Source: Curtobacterium flaccumfaciens (GTDB taxonomy: Bacteria > Actinomycetota > Actinomycetes > Actinomycetales > Microbacteriaceae). From it: a DNA stretch of 64,000 bases. The stretch's first letter is position 1; each line of letters starts with the position of its first letter. Location: NCBI RefSeq assembly GCF_013359815.1, contig NZ_JABMCF010000033.1, positions 1 through 64,000 of the forward strand, in the 5' to 3' direction. The notes below the pieces were generated by a model, which saw only the letters and a list, made by a program, of their open reading frames with translations, was not told the origin of the DNA and did not search any database. Below, piece by piece: positions 58,077 through 64,000 of this stretch. Both the position numbers and the translations under genes were made by a program.

Positions 58077-59782
58077 GACACCACTCCTTCCAGTCGGGCG
58101 CAGAAGACCGCGCCGTGGTCGTCACCGCCGGGGGAGGCGAGCCACACGTCGCCACCGTGCCGTCGGGCGATCTCCCGCGACAACGGCAGCCCGATCCCGA
58201 GCCCGTGCACCTGCGAGACGTCCTCCGACGCAGGAGCCGCCGCCGGCCCGCGCACGAACAGCGAGTCCGCGGTATCGTCCGGCACCCCCGGCCCGGAGTC
58301 CATCACCGACAGGTGCAGCGTCGTGCCGTCGTCGAGCACCTCGACCTCCACCCACGGGGAACGGCCGTCCCGCGACCGCTCGTCCCCGTCGAGGGCCGCC
58401 GAGACCGCGTTGTCGACCAGGTTGCCGAGCACGGTCGTCACGTCGCCCGGTTCGGTGATCGTCCCCCGCACGAGCGTCTCCGCTCCGATCCGCAGCAGCA
58501 CCCCACGCTCGGCGGCCTCGACGCCCTTCGCCCCGAGGAACGCCTGCAGGTACGGCTCGGTCAGCCGGTCGGCGTGCTGCACCGGGTAGCGCAGCGGCCC
58601 GCGCTCCTGCACGTCCGCCAGGTACGCGCGCGCCCGGGCGGTCTCGCCGATGTCGAGCAGCCCGGAGATCGCGTGCAGCCGGTTCGCGAACTCGTGGCGC
58701 TGCGCGCGGAGCGCCGTGCTCATCGCCCCGACGGCGTCGAGTCGCCGGGTCAGGGCCTCGACGTCGGTGCGGTCGCGCAGGACGGCGACCCGGCCCAGGT
58801 CGCGTCCGTCGCGGAACACCGTGCGGACGTCGACGAGCAGCACCCGGTGCCCGGCGACGATCGTGGCGCTCGCCGGAGCCGCGGTGGTCACGTCCAGCAT
58901 CGACCCGAGCGGCGCGGGCAGGTCGAGGGAGGACACCGGACGGCCGACCGGATCGGCCATCCCGAGCAGTCGGACGGCTTCGGGGTTGCAGACGGTGACG
59001 ACCCCCGACGGGCCGATCGCGATGACGCCCTCACCGACGCCGCCGAGCACGGCCTGCTGGTTCTGCACGAGCGTCACGAGCTCCTCCGGCTGCAGCCCGA
59101 GCGTCAGCCGCACCAGCCTGCGTCGGATCAGCACCGAGGCGATCACCGCGAGCAGGACCGCCGCCAGCCCGGCACCGATCACCGGCATGCTGTCCTCGAC
59201 CAGGGTGTCGTAGACGCGTGCCCGGTTGAACCCGACGCTCACCTCGCCGACGACGGCGGACTGCCGGGAGGCCCGGCTCGTCTCCGCCCCGCCGGCTGCG
59301 GGCGCGGAGACGGGCACCTTCGCCCGCGCCGACTCACCGAGCGTGCCGCGCGCCCAGGACACGGTCTCGCGGCCCGCGAGTGCGGCGTCGGGGGAGGTGC
59401 TCACCATCTCGCCGATCCTGTCGGTGTCGGGGTGGGCCAGCCGGATGCCCCGGTCGTCGGTGACAACGACGAAGAGTGCCCCGGTCCGGCGCTGGGCAGC
59501 GAGTGCCGCTCGCTGGACGGGCCCGTCGGCGAGGGCCGCGGGGTCGAGGTCGGTGCCGTCGACGCTGAGCCGGGCGACCGCGGACCGGACGTCGGACTGC
59601 GCGGCGACGCTCTGTGCGATCGCGAGTGCGGTCCCCTCGGCAGCGCGCTCCAGCCGAGTGACCTCGATCCGGACGAACACGGCACTGGTCAGGGCGACGA
59701 CGGCGACCACCACGGCGAGCTGCAGCACGAGCACCTCGGTGGCGAAGCGGAGCCTGGGGCGCCGTGAACGGTCGTCGGTCAC
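58073..59782 (-). CDS. CitA/DcuS-type sensor histidine kinase
   Basis: 569 residues from GTG 59782. An N-terminal helix (VLVLQLAVVVAVVALTSAVFV) leads to a periplasmic PASTA-free CitA/DcuS sensor (ALFVVVTDDRGIRLAHPDTDRIGE), a second helix near 215-235, a cytoplasmic PAS (GEGVIAIGPSGVVTVCNPEAV), the dimerisation helix LRAQRHEFANRLHAISGLL with His in RHEFANRLH, and an ATPase with VLGNLVDNAVSAA, SVMDSGPGVP and HGLGIGLPLS. It detects an external di- or tricarboxylate. -10 TACGCT is 6 nt before the start. Confidence 0.93.
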   Translation of the reverse strand: MTDDRSRRPRLRFATEVLVLQLAVVVAVVALTSAVFVRIEVTRLERAAEGTALAIAQSVAAQSDVRSAVARLSVDGTDLDPAALADGPVQRAALAAQRRTGALFVVVTDDRGIRLAHPDTDRIGEMVSTSPDAALAGRETVSWARGTLGESARAKVPVSAPAAGGAETSRASRQSAVVGEVSVGFNRARVYDTLVEDSMPVIGAGLAAVLLAVIASVLIRRRLVRLTLGLQPEELVTLVQNQQAVLGGVGEGVIAIGPSGVVTVCNPEAVRLLGMADPVGRPVSSLDLPAPLGSMLDVTTAAPASATIVAGHRVLLVDVRTVFRDGRDLGRVAVLRDRTDVEALTRRLDAVGAMSTALRAQRHEFANRLHAISGLLDIGETARARAYLADVQERGPLRYPVQHADRLTEPYLQAFLGAKGVEAAERGVLLRIGAETLVRGTITEPGDVTTVLGNLVDNAVSAALDGDERSRDGRSPWVEVEVLDDGTTLHLSVMDSGPGVPDDTADSLFVRGPAAAPASEDVSQVHGLGIGLPLSREIARRHGGDVWLASPGGDDHGAVFCARLEGVVS

Positions 59783-59788
59783 GACCCC

Positions 59789-59794
59789 AGCGTA
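59789..59794 (-). promoter_or_regulatory. -10 box, leaderless kinase promoter
   Basis: On the minus strand TACGCT is followed by GGGGTC and then GTG 59782. Confidence 0.6.
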
Positions 59795-59872
59795 CGGAGG
59801 GTGAGCCGACGTGCCTGCGCACAATGCGCAGAAAGCGGTCAACGCGCGATGGTGCGCCAATGTGCAGAAGCG

Positions 59873-59890
59873 CGCCGCGCCTCCAGGCCG
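59873..59890. repeat. Dispersed palindrome, family A (right half only)
   Basis: GCGCCGCGCCTCCAGGCCG is the right arm alone, in the promoter region of the transporter, with TAGCGT (59896-59901) a few bases later as the likely -10 box of citMHS. Confidence 0.55.
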
Positions 59891-59935
59891 GGTCGTAGCG
59901 TGCCCGGACTGCCAGACACGGACGAAGGAGTCCTG

Positions 59936-61432
59936 ATGCTCGTCATCCTCGGGTACGCGATGGTCCTGACCTTCATGGTCCTGATCATGACCAAGCGCAT
60001 GTCGCCCATGCTCGCGCTGATCATCGTGCCGACCGTGTTCGGATTGTTCGCGGGGGCGGGTCTGGGGCTCGGCGACATGGTGACCGAGGCGATCGGCACG
60101 CTGGCACCGACGGCCGCGCTCCTGATGTTCGCGATCATGTACTTCGGGCTGATGATCGACGTCGGCCTGTTCGACCCACTCGTCCGGTTCATCCTGCGGG
60201 TGACCGGCAACGACCCGGCGAAGATCGTGCTCGGCACGGCTCTGCTGGCCGGTGCGGTGTCGCTCGACGGGGACGGCTCGACGACGTTCATCGTGGTCAC
60301 GGCGGCGATGCTACCGATCTACCTGAAGCTCGGCATGAGCCCGGTCGTGATGACGTGCGTGGCGGGTCTGACGAACGGAACGCTCAACATCGTGCCGTGG
60401 GGCGGTCCCACCGCCCGTGCCGCCGCCGCGCTGAAGATCGACCCGACGGACATCTTCGTGCCCCTCGTGCCGTCGCTCGTGGTGGGGCTGCTGCTGTGCT
60501 TCACGTTCGCGTGGACGATGGGCCTGCGGGAGCGGAAGCGCCTCGGGCTGATCGAGTTCACCGAGGCCTCGCGGGGTGCGCGGGTGCCGGAGCGGGCGAA
60601 CGCCCGGGCCGGTTCACGGGTGCTCGCGGCGGTGGGCGGGACCGGCGGCGGGATGTTCACGAGCCCCACGGTCGCGCTCGGACTGCGCGGCGGGAAGGCC
60701 GACGGTCGACGTGCGGACGGCGATGGCGTGGACGGCGCGGCTTCGGGGGACGAGGGTGGCACGGGGACCGGCACCATGGCCGAGACGATGCTCGACCCGA
60801 ACCGTCCGACCCTGCGGCCGAAGCGGATCTGGTTCAACCTGGCGCTGACCGTCGCGGTGATGGTGGCGCTCGTGCTGGGGCTCCTGCCGCTGCACTTCGT
60901 GTTCATGATCGGCACGGCGATCGCCCTGCTCGTGAACTTCCCGCAGCTCAAGCAGCAGACCGCGCAGATCGTCGCGCACGCCCCGAGCATCGTCGGTGTC
61001 GTGTCGATGGTGTTCGCCGCCGGGGTGCTGATCGGGGTGCTCGACGGCACCGGGATGGTCGCGGCGATGGCCGACTGGCTCGTCGCGGTGATCCCGGACT
61101 CGATGGGCCCGTACCTGGCGGGCATCACCGGTGTGCTGAGCATGCCGCTGACGTTCTTCATGAGCAACGACGCGTTCTACTTCGGGATCCTGCCGGTGTT
61201 GTCCGAGAGCGCTTCGGCGTACGGGATCACACCGGCCGAGATGGCGCGGGCCTCGGTCGTCGGGCAGCCGGTGCACATGCAGAGCCCGCTGGTCCCCGCG
61301 ATCCTGCTGCTGGTGTCCCTGGCCAACGTGAACCTCGGTGACCACCACCGGAAGGTGCTGTGGCGGGCCGCCGTGGTCGCGATGGCGATGCTCGTGGTGG
61401 CGATCGTCGTGCGGGTCATCCCGTTCGGGTGA
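59936..61432 (+). CDS. CitMHS-family metal-citrate/proton symporter
   Basis: 498 residues from ATG 59936, with GAAGGAG upstream. Twelve hydrophobic segments and the motif set of CitMHS: SLDGDGSTTFIVVTAAMLPIY, NGTLNIVPWGGPTARAAAAL and PLTFFMSNDAFYFGILPVL. These carriers take up the complex of citrate with Mg or Ca. A long cytoplasmic loop of about 90 residues, rich in Gly, Asp and Arg (GTGGGMFTSP ... DGAASGDEGGTGTG), sits between helices 6 and 7. It is divergent from the kinase and probably under its control. Confidence 0.93.
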   Translation: MLVILGYAMVLTFMVLIMTKRMSPMLALIIVPTVFGLFAGAGLGLGDMVTEAIGTLAPTAALLMFAIMYFGLMIDVGLFDPLVRFILRVTGNDPAKIVLGTALLAGAVSLDGDGSTTFIVVTAAMLPIYLKLGMSPVVMTCVAGLTNGTLNIVPWGGPTARAAAALKIDPTDIFVPLVPSLVVGLLLCFTFAWTMGLRERKRLGLIEFTEASRGARVPERANARAGSRVLAAVGGTGGGMFTSPTVALGLRGGKADGRRADGDGVDGAASGDEGGTGTGTMAETMLDPNRPTLRPKRIWFNLALTVAVMVALVLGLLPLHFVFMIGTAIALLVNFPQLKQQTAQIVAHAPSIVGVVSMVFAAGVLIGVLDGTGMVAAMADWLVAVIPDSMGPYLAGITGVLSMPLTFFMSNDAFYFGILPVLSESASAYGITPAEMARASVVGQPVHMQSPLVPAILLLVSLANVNLGDHHRKVLWRAAVVAMAMLVVAIVVRVIPFG

Positions 61433-61496
61433 ACCGACCGCCGGTGCCGACTCGGCGCGCGCCCGACCGGTGCGCGCCGGACCGGACGGTGCCGGC

Positions 61497-62570
61497 TCAG
61501 GCGGCGTCGAGCTCCCGCGTCAGCGCCGCGACGAAGTCGTCGATGTCCTGCTCCGAGGTGTCGTACGCGCACATCCACCGCACCTCGTTGCGGCTGGCGT
61601 CCCAGTCGTAGAACCGGAAGTGCTTCCGCAGCCGGTCGGCCACCCCGGCGGGCAGGGTCGCGAAGACGCCGTTCGCCTGGGTCTGCTGGCTGAAGCCGAC
61701 ACCCCGGATGCTGCCGTCGGCGATGCCGGCCTCCAGCGCACCGCGCAGTCGGGCGGCCATCGCGTTCGCGTGCCCGGCGGAGCGCAGGTACAGGTCGTCG
61801 CTGAGCAGGGCGATGAGCTGGGCGGAGACGAACCGCATCTTCGACGAGAGCTGCATGTTCATCTTGCGCAGGTAGTGCAACCCCTCGGACGCCGAGGGGT
61901 TCAGCACGACGATCGCCTCGCCGTAGAGCATGCCGTTCTTCGTCCCGCCGAAGCTCAGCACGTCGACACCGGCGTCGGTGGTGAAGTCGCGCAGGGGCAC
62001 CCCGAGGGACGCCGCGGCGTTGGAGATGCGGGCGCCGTCCATGTGCAGCTTCATGCCGAGCGAGTGGACGTGGTCGGCGATCGTCCGGACCTCGTCCACC
62101 GTGTAGGCGGTGCCGAGCTCGGTGGTCTGGGTGATCGACACGACGAGCGGCTGGGCACGGTGCTCGTCGCCCCAGCCCCAGGCCTCGCGGTCGATGAGCT
62201 CGGGCGTCAGCTTGCCGTCGGGTGCCTCGACCGGCAGGAGCTTGATGCCGGCGACGCGCTCGGGCGCACCGGCTTCGTCGGTGTGGATGTGCGCGGTCGC
62301 GGTGCACACGACCGCTCCCCACCGCGGCAGCATCGACTGCAGCCCGACGACGTTCGCGCCGGTGCCGTTGAACACCGGGAACGCCTCTGCCTGCGACCCG
62401 AAGTGCTCGCGGATCACCTCGTTGAGACGTGCGGTGTAGACGTCCTCGCCGTAGGCGATCTGGTGGCCGTCGTTGGCCGCGGCGATGGCGGCGAGGATCT
62501 CGGGGTGGACGCCGGCGTAGTTGTCCGAGGCGAAGCCCCGCAGGTCCAGGTCGTGCAGTCGGAGGGTCAC
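61497..62570 (-). CDS. ltaE: Threonine aldolase-type PLP lyase
   Basis: 357 residues from GTG 62570. The fold type I PLP enzyme shows in FASDNYAGVHPEILAAIAAAN, FNGTGANVVGLQS, HIHTDEAG, MKLHMDGARISNAAA and the PLP Lys in VLSFGGTKNGMLYGEA. Low-specificity threonine aldolases split L-threonine to glycine and acetaldehyde; the substrate here could also be another beta-hydroxy amino acid. TAGGAT (62577-62582) is 6 nt before the GTG. It follows the SDR gene with 4 nt between stop and start, so it may also be read with that operon. Confidence 0.92.
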   Translation of the reverse strand: MTLRLHDLDLRGFASDNYAGVHPEILAAIAAANDGHQIAYGEDVYTARLNEVIREHFGSQAEAFPVFNGTGANVVGLQSMLPRWGAVVCTATAHIHTDEAGAPERVAGIKLLPVEAPDGKLTPELIDREAWGWGDEHRAQPLVVSITQTTELGTAYTVDEVRTIADHVHSLGMKLHMDGARISNAAASLGVPLRDFTTDAGVDVLSFGGTKNGMLYGEAIVVLNPSASEGLHYLRKMNMQLSSKMRFVSAQLIALLSDDLYLRSAGHANAMAARLRGALEAGIADGSIRGVGFSQQTQANGVFATLPAGVADRLRKHFRFYDWDASRNEVRWMCAYDTSEQDIDDFVAALTRELDAA

Positions 62571-62574
62571 GCGT

Positions 62575-63258
62575 TCATCCTAGGTTCGAGGGATCAGGCG
62601 CCGTGAGCGGGATGCGGGCACCGTTGAGGTCGGCCGGTGGGGTGTCCCAGAGTCGGACGACCTCGGTGCCGAGCCGTTCCTCGAGGCCGGACAGCGCACC
62701 GACGACGAACACGGCGGCCGCGGCGGTCTCCGGTGCCTCCTTCCGGAACCCCTGCGCGACGGCCCGGACCCAGGCGTCGGACGCGGCCTTCGCCGCCGCG
62801 TAGTTCGCGGCGCCGGCGGTGGGGGAGTCGACCGCGGTGGACGACACGAACGCGAGCCGTCCGGCAGAGGACGCCACCAGGTCGTCGTGGAAGACCCGGG
62901 TCGTGTTCCGCAGGGTCCGGAAGGCGCGGTCGAAGAAGTCCCAGTCCGCGTCGGACTGGCCGACGATGCTGCCACCGCCGCGCCACCCGCCGACCAGGTG
63001 GACCAGTCCGTCGACGCGGCCGGCGTCCGCGTGGACGTCGTCGGCCAACGCGGTGACCGCACCGAGGTCCGACAGGTCGCACGTGCGCGTCGTGACGCCC
63101 GGGACGGACGCGCGCAGGGCCTCCAGGGCGTCGGGTCTGGTGCCGACCGCGACGACGGCCGCACCGGCGGCGGTGAGTGCGCGGGCGACGGCTGCGCCGC
63201 TGGCACTGGTCGCACCGGCGATCAGCACCAGGCGACCGGCCACCGAGCGGTCGGTCAC
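62575..63258 (-). CDS. SDR-family NAD(P)-dependent oxidoreductase
   Basis: 227 residues from GTG 63258, overlapping the DUF6421 stop as GTGA. The short-chain fold has LVLIAGATSASGAAVARAL (cofactor site), LVHLVGGWRGGGS, FVSSTAVDSPTAGAANYAAAKAA with Ser, Tyr and Lys of the active site. The specific substrate is unknown. It lies between DUF6421 and the threonine aldolase gene; this trio recurs in other actinobacteria, from memory, which suggests one pathway. Confidence 0.9.
   Translation of the reverse strand: MTDRSVAGRLVLIAGATSASGAAVARALTAAGAAVVAVGTRPDALEALRASVPGVTTRTCDLSDLGAVTALADDVHADAGRVDGLVHLVGGWRGGGSIVGQSDADWDFFDRAFRTLRNTTRVFHDDLVASSAGRLAFVSSTAVDSPTAGAANYAAAKAASDAWVRAVAQGFRKEAPETAAAAVFVVGALSGLEERLGTEVVRLWDTPPADLNGARIPLTAPDPSNLG
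62577..62582 (-). promoter_or_regulatory. -10 box, leaderless aldolase promoter inside the SDR gene end
   Basis: On the minus strand TAGGAT, which includes the SDR stop codon, lies 6 nt before GTG 62570. The aldolase may therefore have its own leaderless start in addition to the operon transcript. Confidence 0.5.
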
Positions 63259-64000
63259 GCGGCGGCCTCGCCGACGAGCTCCGCGTCGGTAGTGCCGGTG
63301 ATGCCGGCCGTGGACGCGATGACGGTCGCCATCTTCTTGTCGAGGGCCTCGTAGAACATCGACAGCGGGAACTCGTCGTCGAGCACCGCGTCGGTGTAGC
63401 CGCGCGGCGGTCCGGCGAGCGTCTCGTCGGGTAGACCACGCGCCCACTTCGACGCCGGGTGCGGCGTGAGCGTGCGGGTCAGCATCTCGTACGCGGCGAT
63501 CCAGTGCGCCGACTTCGGCCGGTCGATCGAGCGCCGGTAGAGCTCGTTGATCTCGTCACTCAGGGCGATGATCACGTCCGGCACCTCGCGCCAGTCGATC
63601 GTCAGCTGCGTGTCCGTCCAGTGCAGGACGCCGTGCTGGTGCATCCAGGCGAACAGCAGCTGGCCGCCGAGTCCGTCGTAGTTGCGGACGCGGCTGCCGG
63701 TGATCGCGAAGCGGAAGATGCGGTCGAAGACGACCGCGTACTGCACCAGGCGCGCGTGGTCGCGGATGGCGCGCTGCGCGTCCTGGAGGCCCGTGTCGGG
63801 TCCGGCGGACAGCTCGCGTTCCAGACGCACGGATTCGCGGAACGCGGTCAGGTCGCAGCGGAGCTCCTCGAGTGAGTAGAGGAAGAACGGCATCCGCTGC
63901 TTGATCATGAACGGGTCGAAGGGCAGGTCCCCACGCATGTGCGAGCGGTCGTGGATGATGTCCCACATCACGAAGACCCGCTCGGTCAGCTGCTGGTCGT
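63255..64000 (-). CDS. DUF6421 family protein (5' end outside the window)
   Basis: The open frame runs past 64000 without a stop or obvious start, reading ...QQLTERVFVMWDIIHDRSH at the edge, so only the C-terminal 248 codons are here. It is all-helical with conserved RNYDGLGGQLLFAWMHQHG and PKSAHWIAAYEML blocks and a metal-like HDRSHMRGDLPFDPF stretch. The likely name is DUF6421 (about 460 residues), recognised from the pattern. Function unknown; its stop overlaps the SDR start, so it heads the three-gene operon. Confidence 0.75.
   Translation of the reverse strand, partial: DQQLTERVFVMWDIIHDRSHMRGDLPFDPFMIKQRMPFFLYSLEELRCDLTAFRESVRLERELSAGPDTGLQDAQRAIRDHARLVQYAVVFDRIFRFAITGSRVRNYDGLGGQLLFAWMHQHGVLHWTDTQLTIDWREVPDVIIALSDEINELYRRSIDRPKSAHWIAAYEMLTRTLTPHPASKWARGLPDETLAGPPRGYTDAVLDDEFPLSMFYEALDKKMATVIASTAGITGTTDAELVGEAAA

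Overview
The window reads as chromosomal DNA of a high-GC actinobacterium of the family Microbacteriaceae, most likely Curtobacterium or a close relative. This rests on the base composition, frequent GTG/TTG starts, the tlyA-nadK-recN-pyrG-xerD gene order, a class Ib nrdHIEF operon and many families typical of that group (DUF2510, PGPGW, DUF6458, DUF3516 helicase, DUF6421). It is an inference from gene content; no database was searched. I saw no phage, insertion sequence, CRISPR array or tRNA.

Layout. 1-135 is the end of an rRNA operon (5S). 365-11189 is a conserved housekeeping block: a TPR protein with a repetitive RG-rich N-terminus, HAD phosphatase, small protein, tlyA, nadK, recN, pyrG, NUDIX, DUF1349 and xerD. 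11338-19490 holds small single genes, a luciferase-like monooxygenase, an ArsR-controlled MFS exporter with twin operators, a methyltransferase, an epimerase and a TetR. 19667-32125 carries a GH3 beta-glucosidase under TetR control, a second luciferase-like enzyme, an SKI2-type helicase, a VapBC pair, RNase HI, a LysM-like lipoprotein, a PH-like membrane protein, an aldo-keto reductase and an MFS carrier. 32126-36470 is nrdHIEF behind two well-spaced NrdR boxes. 36564-44244 is an accessory stretch of secreted and unknown proteins, a DszC-like monooxygenase, a CPBP protease and a WXG100-like/DUF1023 hydrolase paired with a lipoprotein. 44406-47510 is mesX-mesD (folate-independent methionine synthesis) with a divergent LysR regulator. 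47576-57312 is a surface and carbohydrate region: GH20, a secreted-protein/lipoprotein/membrane-protein operon, two membrane glycosyltransferase-type proteins, a GH10 xylanase without signal peptide, and an SdpI-like protein coupled to a 50-residue ORF. 57420-61432 is a citrate-type two-component system with its CitMHS transporter. 61497-64000 holds a threonine aldolase, an SDR and a DUF6421 gene cut by the window edge.

Two genome-wide habits stand out. About fifteen genes have a TANNNT-like -10 box ending 6-8 nt before the start codon, which predicts leaderless mRNAs. Intergenic gaps hold several families of palindromes, above all a 32-44 bp element built on GGAGGCGCG / CGCGCCTCC that recurs about ten times as full or half copies. 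The most interesting candidates for undescribed biology are the DUF1023 hydrolase-lipoprotein pair, the 49147-50995 secreted-protein operon, and the chain of three tiny overlapping ORFs that joins nadK to recN.
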